Position numbers and translations under genes: made by a program. A DNA stretch of 64,000 nt from Vicia villosa (lineage: Eukaryota > Streptophyta > Magnoliopsida > Fabales > Fabaceae). The notes below the pieces were generated by a model that saw only the letters and a program-made list of their open reading frames with translations, had not been told where the DNA came from and ran no database searches. This document shows positions 22,236 through 34,445 of the stretch, piece by piece. Positions within the stretch are counted from its first letter, which is position 1, and every line of letters starts with the position of its first letter. The stretch is from assembly GCF_029867415.1 (NCBI RefSeq), contig NC_081185.1:108420566-108484565 (forward strand), in the 5' to 3' direction.

Positions 22236-23917
22236 ATTGTATTTTGTTGAACTGATTTGTTTTCAGATCCCATACAGCAGCCTCACACGCACATGCCATG
22301 CGCCGTCAGCTACCAGCTATTAGATTCAACTCAAGATAGATCAAAGGGCCCAGAACACATCAGTCCACCATACACCTTCGTAGACTCACCACACATGATC
22401 AAACGCTAAGTGCTTTAAACTCTTTACTTTGTTTTCTTTGTTCAGCTTTCTACTATTTTTTTTTAATAAAAATCTTTCAATCAATTCTTTTAAAATTCAA
22501 CCTTTCTCTTTTTTTTATAAAAAATAATATTAATTAATTTAATTTAAGTTAAAAATTTTAAATTAATTAGGATTAGTAATTCAATTTTGGATAATAATTT
22601 TAAATTGATTTTAGAGTTATAATTAGTTTTTATTAGGGTAAATAAATAGATAATTAAGTTAGGGTTTTTAAGTTAGTATTTATTTTAGGGTAATAATTTA
22701 ATTTTGGGTTAATTAATTATTTTTATAACTATTTTTTATCATGACCACTAATCACTGTTCATCACTGTTAGGTAGATATTGTCCATTAACTTAGTGTCTC
22801 TTATCCTAAAACCTTATTCCCTAAAAAAAATCAGGGTTTACCCTGAGTGTTTTCAAAATCTTTTTCATAACCTCTTTTATTTATTATCAATGCCTTGTAT
22901 TCGCCACAAAAAGTTTTCTACCTTTCTCTTCTTCATTTTTCAGGGTTAACCAAGATCCTTCAGCCACGCGCCATCAGATCAAAAAAGCTAAGTTTTCTAA
23001 TTTATCTTGTTTAAATATCATTCTATTTTATTTTATTCTGCCTTTTAATAGGGTTTGCCTCTGTAGCCATTGAATCTGTAATACACTCACTTTTTATTTT
23101 CCGTCTAATTCTCAGAGGTTCAAGTGAATCAAGGATTCGAGGAAGATCAAGGCTCAAGATAATTATTCATCCCTCTTATTTTTTCTGTCTTTTAATTTCC
23201 GCATTGGTTTTTATTGTAATCCCCGTCCCCGCAGGTGTTTATTGTAATAGTGTAGGACTATTAAACTGTTTTATCTTTCTGCTGTGGTTAGTAATCTTAG
23301 GGAGTGCAAGCCTTGAATTAACATAGCTCACTAATTACAAGATAACAATATCTGAATTAACCACCTGATTGTATCACACACACACCTTTAGGGTAATCCC
23401 TCTTGTTGCCTTTGTTGCCTGTTGCCTTACGATTTTGTTGCCTCTAAGTATACTAAATAGGCTAGTCCCTCGATTCCGAGATACCTAAAGCAATGTTGCC
23501 TGTTGTCTTCAAAGTTATTGAGACTCCCTCGAGGTTGCCTTATAAAGAATAATTGTCCCAATTGCCAAGGTATCCTCGCATGATGCCTAAAAAATTAATG
23601 ACTATTTTATCCTTCCCTTAGACTACCTGCTCTCTTTATGGTAGGGACAGTCTTATGGCGAACGATACTTCCTCGATGACCCTTAAATATCCAATTGAAA
23701 GGCTTCCTTCCCTCTCATGGTATGGATAGATCCTTTCGCTCGAAAGACTCAAACTTTCAAATGCTTTTCACACTCTTTTCAAATACTTTCAAACAAGGCT
23801 ACGCTTATTTACAAGCTAAAGTCCTTAACGAAATCTTTTTACTATTCACACACGACACTTCAAACTTTTCAAACAAACAAGTGAGCTAAGCAATTAAGAG
23901 CCCATGGATAACCATGG

Positions 23918-23950
23918 ATGCAAAGGGTGCCTTACACCTTCCCTTTGTAT
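23918..23950 (+). other. Conserved U5 hairpin (element A 5' LTR)
   Basis: Arms ATGCAAAGGG and CCCTTTGTAT pair over 10 bp (one G-U) around a 13-nt loop TGCCTTACACCTT, followed by AACCTACCCCCGAACTC. Two CCATGG sites lie directly upstream. Confidence 0.72.
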
Positions 23951-24088
23951 AACCTACCCCCGAACTCAAAATCTTTCAAAGGTCTTTCCTGTTCTTTTAG
24001 CCTTTCCAATTGGATAAAATAAAAGTCGGTGGCGACTCTTGCTTACCGCGACATTCCGATAAAGAGTCAGGTCACCGTATTACAGAAC

Positions 24089-24106
24089 TGGCGACTCTGC
24101 TGGGGA
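24089..24106 (+). other. Primer-binding site of element A
   Basis: TGGCGACTCTGCTGGGGA lies 4 bases after the LTR end. The matching site in element C is TGGCGACTTCACTGGGGA. Published Ogre elements are reported to use tRNA-Arg; I cannot check the tRNA match here. Confidence 0.75.
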
Positions 24107-25261
24107 TTTTTTCGAATAAAAGAGGGGTTACCTTAAAGTTTAGGATTCACTTTAAATTGTTTGTATTGTTTGCTTTATATTTGTGGGCTTGTTTGGGTTT
24201 ACTTGTGTGAAAGATATTAACCCGGATCTGAGTAACTTAAGTAAATGGCATGAGACCAAGGAGACTGCACAGCGTATACTGATGTGGTTGATATGGTGGC
24301 CATCGTTAGTGTGACACATTGGTTTGTCCTAGTGTTCCTTGGGATCTGACTTGAGGAAACACTTGGCTGCTGCGTGGTGTCATTAAGCACTAATTTGCCC
24401 CTAGAACCCTAGTTGAACTTGACTTTGGCCTATTAGAAAGTAGCGAGATAGCTGGCTTTGGTCCCGACTGAAGTTGGTTGATACTCGAATCTACACTCAT
24501 ATGGACTGGACTTTCAGGACCTTCTCGGTTGGCGATTTGATTGTCGAACTGAGATAAGCGCCTTCGAGAAAGGTCAATGATATGAGCTCCCTAGAACCCG
24601 ATCTTTATATAGGACAAGTTGAACCAAATTAACTTCAGTGGGGAGGGTACTTACCTACAAACTTCACGCAAGCCTTTACACCTAAGGGCACTTGTGTGAC
24701 TTGTTTGTGTTTGCTACTAACCTTTGTTTTCCTTTCAGGTTTTGTTTGTAGGATTTGTTTGTCCTTATTATCTTACGACATACCTAATGCATTGCATTGC
24801 ATAACATCATAACATCATAACAAAACATGTTTGACTAACCCTTTCAAGGATCTTAGGAATTTAGGGCGCACAATTTCAGGTGCCCTTATCAAAGACTGAA
24901 TCCCTATTAAGGGGCAAGAGGATTTATTTTCCTCTAGCCACATACCTTCCAATTCAGAGACTCGGTACCTATCAAGGGGCAAGAGGATTTATTTTCCTCT
25001 AGCCATATACTTTCAAATTCAGAGGTATTCCGAATCAGAGGCGATGACCCACTCGATATGGTGAGCTTGATTCTCAAAGAAGGATGTTCCAAGACGAAAG
25101 TCAGAGTTCTTCAGACAAGGTTGCGACCAATTTAATTTCTATATGTCGTGAACTAAATTTCCTAAAGAACCTTGAAAGCATTGCATTTGCATTCATAACA
25201 TCGCAAAACAGGTTTCTCACAATAGGTATCTCATCCTCTCTTGTTGTTTACTTCAGCACAA
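24107..25261 (+). mobile_element. Element A leader with a 65-bp duplication
   Basis: An untranslated leader; its start (ACCCGGATCTGAGTAACTTA) resembles the leader of element C (ACCCGGACTTTGGTGAGTAAC). A block CCTAT.AAGGGGCAAGAGG...CCTCTAGCCA.ATAC is present twice with a 65-bp period (24903-24967 and 24968-25030). No long frame is seen. Confidence 0.55.
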
Positions 25262-25910
25262 ATGGATTTCGAGCAATCAGTCAAACACCTTCAAGCTCAG
25301 AACATCCGATCCCAAACTTTGATTCTGAACTCAGCAAAGGAAAAAGAAGAATTGAAGGCACTCCTATTCCTGGGTACAATTACAATGCGAGATGTGCTTA
25401 TTGTTCGAACAATCTTGGTCATGACACTAAGGATTATGGACCATTGAAGCATAAGATTCAAGACTTAATCGATCACAAGATCATTGATTTCATTTCACCT
25501 GAGGAACCTCATATAGCTGGTGTTGTGCACAACCAGAAAGGCCGTAATGAATGCAACCAATCTGTTGGGCAGTTATGATCTCTACACCAGCTCCACAACA
25601 ACGACGCAAGCCAGATGCACCTAAGCGTCAATTCACCAAAATTAATATGACATTGGCTCAAGCATTACAACATCTGTCGAAGATCGAATTGATTACTCTG
25701 AGGGACCCTCCTAAGAATCCTAACACCTCCACTCCTGGCTATAAACTCAATGCGAAGTGCGCGTATCATTCCAACAGTCCTGGACATTACACAAACAATT
25801 GTCGAACATTGAAGAATAAGATTCAAGATCTGATCGATGACGGGGAAATCAAATTTAACCCTCCTGAAAACTCCTATGGTGATCACCGCTCCTATGCCTA
25901 GTCATGACAA
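25262..25910 (+). pseudogene. Scrambled gag ends of element A, with a doubled zinc-knuckle segment
   Basis: Three gag pieces lie in three different frames. (1) An N-terminal-like MDFEQSVKHLQAQN piece starts at 25262. (2) A first knuckle-like segment around 25393 reads CAYC-x5-H-x4-Y with KHKIQDLID; the last ligand is Tyr instead of Cys. (3) A second segment from about 25626 reads FTKINMTLAQALQHL and then, at 25757, CAYH-x5-H-x4-C with KNKIQDLIDDGEI. The capsid-like middle of gag and all of pol are absent. The second segment keeps all four ligands in the pattern also seen in element C gag. Not expected to make a working protein. Confidence 0.7.
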
Positions 25911-28162
25911 GACTGATTGACGTCTAGACGGACGAACTTTTGGATCATTAGATATACTTTCATTTGCAAGTTTCTTTTCTGTTTGTTTAAACATTTGACT
26001 CATGATAGACATTATCTGTTTTAATAATCATCATCAGTGCATTGCATATGTTTGTCTTGAACAAATTATTTCGCTATCACTCACTTTAAATTGCGTCTTT
26101 ACTTTGCATTTGTTTTGTGATACTCGACTCCTGCTAAAGTTGTATGCCTTTTGAGGGAGGATGACGAAAATGATACTGCAACTTCATACAATATGCTTTT
26201 GAACAGACTATGCTGACGACGTACATGCATTATTTCAATTCCTAAACAGTGGAGATATAAGGATGTTAATCCCTCGTCAACCCCTTTGAGCCTAAGGCGT
26301 AGGAGTTTTCTTTCTTGTACAATTTAAAACCCTTAATCAAAACCTGGGGCAGGGTAGTTACTCTGTTAACTCAATTATACTAGTTGTTGTTTACACAAAT
26401 AATGATGGGTTCTTGCAACCATTAAGTCAGGCAGTCAATATCTATCAAAAAAAGAAAAAGCTGTTAAGTCAAAACCTATGAAGGAGGCTAATCGAAAATC
26501 GAAACATCCCGCTGACTGTAATCTCAAAATAAATAGTTCAGGCAAAAGTTAGGGATAACAAATTCAAAAAGGAGGTTGCTAAAAGATCCTCGACAAAAGA
26601 AAACATTTCAAAAGAGGTCAATGCAAATCCTCGACAAAAAGAAAGTATCGCAAAAAAGGACGACTGCCTGTCCAAATTAAACTTCTGGTACTCTAACCAT
26701 CATCAAATATCAATGTTACAACTTCAAGCTTCGCTAAAGCTGAAACGCAAAGTTAACTGAGCATAGGATCGAAGAACATCACGAAGATTGGGATGGGTAT
26801 AAATAAATTTTTGAGCCATTATCCTTTGTTTCTTAAACCGTGAACCAAGCCACGTTACAACCCTTGAAAGTCCTAACTGAAGCATGGTTAGTTCAAAAAG
26901 CATACTGTCACCAAAAAGGTATCCTGACTCCTTAAGGTTCACCACAAATGCTGAGTTGGTATTTCATTTTTTACAAACACCACGTTTTTACAAATATCAC
27001 GCTTTTACATCTCATGTTTTAATGTTTTTCAAAAACTCAAGACAGACATATGCATTGCATCTCATGAATTCGTTATTAAACATATTTTGCTACATAATTT
27101 CAAATGTTAGCAACAGGAAGAATTTGCACATGGTACAACTAATGACTGAAAGTTATCCCGACAGACAAGATTACTCCAAGAAGCAATGTCTCCTACGTAT
27201 ACGAGGGGCATGACACGTTTTGCCCAATCAATCTGGGGCAATCAAGTCAAGATTCCAAGAATCTCTCAAATGGCAAACAACCAAAAGGCATACATCCCAA
27301 GTGGGTTTCAAACTATTTCCCGATCAATCTGGGGCAATCAAAGTCAAGATTCTGAGAATCTCTCAAGGATGCCAAAACAATCAGGGGCATGCATCCAAGA
27401 AGATCTGAAGCTGCTTCCCAATCAGCATGGGACATTGTCCTGGGCCTATGACTACTAGGGGCATGACGCCCATAGTGCACATCTCATAAAGTCCTCGCGA
27501 GGCGAATCTTTTCAAAGTTCCTACTAACAGGGGCAAATCTATGCAAGTCCAGTTTGACATCTCGATCAAAACTCAATGGTATGTCCTAAATCAAATCCAG
27601 GAATGGTAGTTACTATAATACTGGGGGCAATGTTCAAAGCATCCATGCCTTCCCACAACTCTGGCTTCACAGGATCATATTCCCACAGAGTAATCATTAA
27701 GAAGATATCTTCAAACGTTCCTGCCCCAACAAAGACTTAGTTCCTCAACTGAGTTTACATATTTGACACTGTTGGTTCTCCAACACTTTGCTCTTCTCCA
27801 ACATGGTTTATTAATATCTCTAACCCCCAATCAGGATACATCAAGTTACTGATCATCCCCAAGCAGAGATCATAAATCCCCAGCTGAGCATCTACAAGAT
27901 AAGATCAAACATCAAAATTACAATGACATGGAGATCCATCTTCTCAATCAAGATGTATCAAATAGCATACATCATAAATCATAAACATATTCGTACATCG
28001 CATACATCACCTCATAATGAACTCATGCATAACATACAAAGTTTCTCATTTATTTTGAGGGACTCATTACATAACACATACATCATGACATTGCATAAAA
28101 AAATTGCCATACCTATTGCAGAATACAGGTACAGACAAATGAACGAAATCTCCAAATTCCCA
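25911..28162 (+). mobile_element. Element A internal non-coding region
   Basis: No recognisable protein is encoded. Degenerate repeats with 'CAATC.GGGGCA' occur at about 27225-27480, one short region (26280-26350) resembles the end of a pol-type reading frame, and the rest is unremarkable. It takes the place of pol. Confidence 0.5.
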
Positions 28163-28770
28163 AGATCTAATTTAGCTACTACGAACGGTACTGACACGGT
28201 CAACACTTGAAGATCTAATTCATTTACTACGAACGGTGATGACACGATCATTCTCAAAGATCTAATTCAGCTACTACGAATGGTGCTGACACGATCGACT
28301 CTAAGAGATCTAATTCTATCATCACGAACGATGTAGACACGATCATCTTTCCAAAATCTAATTCAGGTATTACGAACGGTGCTGACATGATTAACTCTCA
28401 GAGATCTAATTCCATCATCACGAATGGTGTGGACACGATAAACTGTTTCTAAAGTCTATTTCAGTTACTACGAACGGTGCTGACACGACAAGAGATCTAA
28501 TTCCATCATCACGAACGGTGTGGACACGATCATCTTCTGAGATCTAATTCAGTTACTACGAACGGTGCTGACACGATCAACCAACAAGGATCTAATGCTA
28601 TCATCACGAACAGTGTAAACACGATCATATCTCTGATCTAATTCAGTTACTACGAAAGGTGCTGACACGATCAACATTCCAAGATCTAATTCTATCATCA
28701 CGAACGGTATAGACACGATCATCCTTCAAAGATCTAATTCGGTTACTACGAACGGTACTGACACGATCAA
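28163..28770 (+). repeat. Satellite-like tandem array, 13 monomers of ~47 bp, dimeric order
   Basis: Each monomer starts (A)GATCTAATTC and ends with a form of ACGAACGGTG.TGACACGATC. From about the fourth monomer two types alternate: one has TACTACGAACGGTGCTGACA, the other ATCATCACGAACGGTGTGG. The higher-order unit is therefore about 94 bp. It lies just before the 3' LTR, where legume Ogre elements are known to carry variable tandem repeats. Confidence 0.85.
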
Positions 28771-28870
28771 AGAAAGAAACAGACTTAATCATGACACTCA
28801 ACTCAGAAAAGAACACGACAATGGAGTCACAACAATAGAGTCACTACAATCAATTCACTTCACACTCCCA

Positions 28871-29100
28871 ACATCCAGATGGCATCTGTAAGCCCATCTC
28901 CGATAAACTTTCCGTCAACGCCTGAATGGCATCTTTAAGCCCATCTCCAACAAACACTTCTCAATACTTCAAGCTCGGATATAGTCTAACGTACGACTTA
29001 TTCTGACTTTTGTATTTACCCAGATCAGATGGCATCTTTAAGCCCGTCTCATACATCTTTTCTAACACTTGGACGGCATCTTCAAACCCGACTCCGGCAA
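28871..29100 (+). repeat. Four dispersed copies of TGGCATCTTTAAGCCC
   Basis: Copies with small changes near 28879, 28926, 29029 and 29074, each followed by a form of ATCTCC or GTCTC. A second, less regular repeat set between the satellite-like array and the polypurine tract. Confidence 0.7.
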
Positions 29101-29215
29101 AAGCCCCTGCTTCAGCCAGGGCAAATTCTTGGGTATTCTAGTGTTCAATCCTCTTCTACCTTCAGATTCCGACAGGTACACAAGCCAATCTACATCGTCA
29201 GGTATAAGAAGATTG

Positions 29216-29227
29216 AACAGGGGCAGC
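29216..29227 (+). other. Polypurine tract of element A
   Basis: AACAGGGGCAGC immediately before the 3' LTR start TGTCATACC. Family B has AAATAGGGGCATC in the same place. Confidence 0.6.
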
Positions 29228-32200
29228 TGTCATACCCCAAAATTTTCCCAACATATTTGTTCATATTTCAACCCATCTGACTTTCAAACGCTCAAAGATA
29301 CACAAGAAGGAACCATGCAGTCTCCCTCCTAAACAACAACCTATAAATTAGGGTTTTTGATTTAATCAAGGAAAATGGGACCTCTGATACCTTAAGTGAA
29401 CTTCATGACTTATCATATGCCTCAAAGTAGCCTCATGCCAATTTTTAAGCTCTGATTCAAAAGATTGCTCACCCAATGGCCCAAACGATCAATAATCGAC
29501 TGGTTGACCTAAAAGTCAAACTATGGTCAAACCACAGTCAAAACTTCAGATTTTTGGTCAGCATCCTCATTGTGAAGTATCATTTATCATTTGATCAAGG
29601 ATTAATCATGATTCATCAAGAAAAGGCCAAAAATCCACAAAAGTACAAAGCTGCTAATTTAGGGTTTCTAGGTAAAAGTCAATCGAACTTTGATCAGCCA
29701 TATCTTTCTCATACTTTCTCAGAAATTCCTCAATCGAAGCTCATTCTCAAGGAAATTTGATTCTCTACAACTTTGATGTTGGGCCCAAGGTCAAGAAATG
29801 CTTCCGCATAAGAGATATGAGCCAGAACATTACAGGTCCTTCTAGAAGCTCGCAAAAAGCAGTTTTTCCCCAGGAGCCATATCTTCCATATAAAATCCTC
29901 AAATGCAAACAAGCTTCCAGAGTGGCTTGTAGAGGACATCATGACCTTTCCAAAAAGTCCTAGAACACTCTCATAGGACAAATATTGAGTGATTTATGAT
30001 CCTCAGAAGTTGGGCAAAATTTGAGAAAATGCATGAAGCTTTAATTGACTAATTTCATGTTTTTGACTAATGGGCCATAACTTTTTGATTACCCACGAAA
30101 TCCTAAGCTTAAAAGTGGCCCATAATCAAATCCTAAATTATTTTATGATTTTAATTCAATTATTTTTGATTTTATTCATTTAAAATCAATTTAAAACAAA
30201 TAAAATCATGATTTAATGAAAGAATATTCTATGGATTATTTCTTCTTCAAATATTCAATCCAAAAACAATCCAATGGCCAAGGAATCGTGAGAAAAGTGC
30301 ATAAAATAGATTGGTTGCAAAAATGGAAAGTTTGTATGCAAATTCCAAATCAAATTTCATCATCATCAAAGGCTTTATTCAAATGATTTCTTTCCATAAT
30401 TCTTGACCTAATCTAATGCTCAATATATATACAACAACTTCAGACTCCAAGAGGACGAGATCCTTGCCTAAAAAAAAACTAACAAGACTCACCAAAAACT
30501 CCAAAGCTAGGGCACGGTAGAATTCTTTCTACAGCAAGTTTCAGACTCCACCATCCATTCAAATCAATTCCTGAGTGTCCAAATATTAAATCCAGGTATT
30601 TGGTAATGATCATTCACGTATGGAACGCGCATACCATGTTCATCCCTTGCATTCATACTTTTAAATTTCGTGCATCATGTATTATTGTGTTTTAACGTGA
30701 TATGGTGCTTTTAACGTGTTCATGGTGTTATTTAGATAAGCTTAGAATAGTTGAAACGAAGCTTTAATGCATACAACAAGAATCACCATTGTTAGAGCAA
30801 GGTGAAGCTCACTCGTCGGGTTCATATTTCCATGAGCTTTCAGGCAAAACCGAGACCATATTCATGTTCAGGGGAGAATTTTAAGTCGACATAGACTTTT
30901 CTTTTGTTTGTTCGAATCGATTTTGCAGGTCGCATGAGTGCAGAATAATTTGAAGGGGAAATCGCAAGAAAATCCGCAGGAAATATGGTGGCTAATTCCG
31001 CAGGTGCCTTGAAAGAAGAAGATGAACAGTATCTAGGAAACACGCATGGAGGCTTCGCGCACATTCATTGGCCGGTGACTTTTTCCAATTTCTCTCCCTT
31101 TTTCTGAGTGGCCGGTCAGCGTTTCAACGCTCTCTCTCCAACTTTGATTGGCTCTGTGTACAATCTGTGGGCCCCGGTTTGACTATCTTTTTCAATTTAA
31201 CATTTATGTTTTTGTTTTTCCTATTTATCGTTTGATGTTGACTCTCTTACCAACGAAACAAATCAGCGCAGCTGGCATTGGGGAGAAACCCATGATTCTT
31301 AAGACAGGGGTTCGATCCCCAAGAACCATTGTATTTTGTTGAACTGATTTGTTTTCAGATCCCATACAGCAGCCTCACACGCACATGCCATGCGCCGTCA
31401 GCTACCAGCTATTAGATTCAACTCAAGATAGATCAAAGGGCCCAGAACACATCAGTCCACCATACACCTTCGTAGACTCACCACACATGATCAAACGCTA
31501 AGTGCTTTAAACTCTTTACTTTGTTTTCTTTGTTCAGCTTTCTACTATTTTTGTTAATAAAAATCTTTCAATCAATTCTTTTAAAATTCAACCTTTCTCT
31601 TTTTTTTTATAAAAAATAATATTAATTAATTTAATTTAAGTTAAAAATTTTAAATTAATTAGGATTAGTAATTCAATTTTGGATAATAATTTTAAATTGA
31701 TTTTAGAGTTATAATTAGTTTTTATTAGGGTAAATAAATAGATAATTAAGTTAGGGTTTTTAAGTTAGTATTTATTTTAGGGTAATAATTTAATTTTGGG
31801 TTAATTAATTATTTTTATAACTATTTTTTATCATGACCACTAATCACTGTTCATCACTGTTAGGTAGATATTGTCCATTAACTTAGTGTCTCTTATCCTA
31901 AAACCTTATTCCCTAAAAAAAATCAGGGTTTACCCTGAGTGTTTTCAAAATCTTTTTCAGAACCTCTTTTATTTATTATCAATGCCTTGTATTCGCCACA
32001 AAAAGTTTTCTACCTTTCTCTTCTTCATTTTTCAGGGTTAACCAAGATCCTTCAGCCACGCGCCATCAGATCAAAAAAGCTAAGTTTTCTAATTTATCTT
32101 GTTTAAATATCATTCTATTTTATTTTATTCTGCCTTTTAATAGGGTTTGCCTCTGTAGCCATTGAATCTGTAATACACTCACTTTTTATTTTCCGTCTAA

Positions 32201-32634
32201 TTCTCAGAGGTTCAAGTGAATCAAGGATTCGAGGAAGATCAAGGCTCAAGATAATTATTCATCCCTCTTATTTTTTCTGTCTTTTAATTTCCGCATTGGT
32301 TTTTATTGTAATCCCCGTCCCCGCAGGTGTTTATTGTAATAGTGTAGGACTATTAAACTGTTTTATCTTTCTGCTGTGGTTAGTAATCTTAGGGAGTGCA
32401 AGCCTTGAATTAACATAGCTCACTAATTACAAGATAAAAATATCTGAATTAACCACCTGATTGTGTCACACACACACCTTTAGGGTAATACCTCTTGTTG
32501 CCTTTGTTGCCTGTTGCCTTACGATTTTGTTGCCTCTAAGTATACTAAATAGTCTAGTCCCTCGATTCCGAGATACCTAAAGCAATGTTGCCTGTTGTCT
32601 TCAAAGTTATTGAGACTCCCTCGAGGTTACCTTA
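29228..32634 (+). mobile_element. Element A 3' LTR, left part
   Basis: Matches the 5' LTR from 20134 to about 23542 with scattered single-base changes. The tRNA-like segment recurs (B-box at 31309-31319). It ends with CCTTA (32630-32634), probably the target duplication of the B1 insertion. Confidence 0.88.
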
Positions 32635-32885
32635 GGTGGTGTCGTTTTTTTACCTCCCCGTTTCACTTGGGAGGACGGCACGCTAGACCCTTCACGCGAA
32701 ATTTGGAAGGAGAATGCGCCCGTGGTGGGATGAATTTTATTTCAGTTCTTCCTACGATATCACACGAACTTTCTTATTTGTCCTACGAGTAGGAAAGGGG
32801 AAAAAAGATCTCAACTAAACCCTAGGAGTTTGCTAAGTGTGGGGATTCACCTAGACTAGAAATTCTGGAGTCCGGGAGTTCGGTT

Positions 32886-32918
32886 ATACATAGGGAAGTG
32901 TTTAAACACCCTACATAT
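32886..32918 (-). other. Conserved U5 hairpin (B1)
   Basis: Plus-strand arms ATACATAGGG and CCCTACATAT around 13 bases. Sense-strand pairing has two G-U pairs, as in the solo LTR. Confidence 0.68.
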
Positions 32919-34139
32919 CTGTAGTACTCTACAGGAACCTTCTCTGTGTCATTGTGATTGTGTTTACTGCTAATGATTGGGAAAGTTTCTCCTTTGTGTT
33001 AGGAGAAGGAATTGAATTGAATAAAAGAAAGACAAACAGACAGACTGACTATTTTTGGTATTTTATTAGCTCGCTGAGGTTCCTTGTGAACCTCATGCCT
33101 ACATATCCCTAATGGAAGTCAGAGCTTAATGTAGTTCGGGGAACTAATTGATTATTAATTGTTTTTGGGTGCCTTGCTTGAAGCTCAAGGTTGAAGCTTT
33201 GAATTAAATCTCTGTTTACAGTAAAGAGACATGAAATCATCTTTACAGAGAGGTATTTGTACTATTCTACCACAAACATTTTGAAAGAGTGACAGAATAA
33301 CTGGATTCATTTCATTAAGAGAGTGACCTTACTTGTGTGTTTGCAAGTATGCTAGTATCTCTTGAATGAAAGAAAGGTGCTCGTCCAAATTAGGGAAAGT
33401 GTACAAGTCTGGGGATGTGCCAGAGCATGTCTTTCAGAGTCCTAAATGGGAGACTTTGATTGAAATTGAAATTGAAATGTTGAAATGTTTGTTTGTTTGA
33501 ATGTGGTAGAGTAGTAAAAATATCTCTCTATAGAGATAAGCTATGTCTATCTATTGTATAAAAGATTTGACTTTTTAGCTGGCTTGTATGAGGCCCAAGC
33601 TTGAGGCTTTTTGATTGATTGATTATGATTATGACTCTGGGAAAAAAAACTCTACTGGAGATTAATTTACAAGGGGTTTTTATGTTCTGTACAAAGCCCA
33701 GAATTGAGGCTGACTCTACTTGGGGAGTGTTTATTTTGATGGATTTTATTTGGTGTTCTGTATAAAGCCCAGAATTGAGGCTGACTCTAGCTAGGGAAAA
33801 CATTATTTTCTGCCTTGTACAAAGCCCAAGGTTGTGGCTGACTCTTAAATAAACTGAGTATGGATGACTCTATGGGGAAAAGATCCTAGGTGTTAGGAAT
33901 CTTTGACACATGAAAATATGGTTTATCTGCCTTGTACAAAGCCAAAGGTTGTGGCTACTGAATGATGAAGAACTTACTAGGGGAGACTCTATTATCTGCC
34001 TTGTACAGTGCCCAAGGTTGAGGCTGACTATTAACAGGGAGTTTTATTGTTTTGGTGCCTTGTATGAAGCCCAAGGTTGAGGCTAACTGTTTTTGTTGGA
34101 TTTTTGACTCTATTGAAGGATTTATTTATTAAAAGACTG

Positions 34140-34445
34140 ATTTTTTGGAAGCTAACCCTTTCCAGGGATTTTGACTCAGCTGGAGAAATTGTCTGTTGAA
34201 AGACTGATTTTTGTCATGTTTTTGGAGGCTGACCCTTTCCAGGGGTTTTGACTCTTTTGGGGAAATTATCTCCTAAGAGAAATGAATCTTTGGTTTTTGA
34301 AGAAGTGATTTTGGAGGCTAACCTTTTCCAGGGGTTTTTGTTAAGAATGAAGGAATGTTTGGAGGCTAACCCTTTCCAGGGGTTTTTGTTGAAATGAAAG
34401 AATGTGTGGAGGCTAACCCTTTCCAGGGGTTTTTGTTAAGAATGA
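34140..34445 (-). repeat. Tandem units with CCCTTTCCAGGGG in B1 LTR
   Basis: Four to five units of about 45-90 bp, each with GGAGGCTAACCCTTTCCAGG followed by GGTTTTTG. B2 has a matching set (about 48580-48870); the solo LTR at 2887 lacks it. Confidence 0.75.

Larger units (their letters stand above)
20134..24084 (+). mobile_element. Element A 5' LTR (3951 bp)
   Basis: Begins TGTCATACCCCAAAATTTTC and ends CCGTATTACA. It contains a TATATATAC promoter candidate, a tRNA-like segment, AT-rich filler, several TGTTGCC phrases near 23410-23520 and the conserved U5 hairpin, then GTCGGTGGCGACTC close to the end. Chance frames inside are also found in the 3' LTR and are not genes. Confidence 0.9.

Noticed and set aside
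28163..28770. Regularly spaced repeats that could look like a CRISPR array
   Set aside because: Monomers are contiguous and similar over their whole length, lie inside an LTR element in a plant genome, and there are no unique spacers or cas genes.
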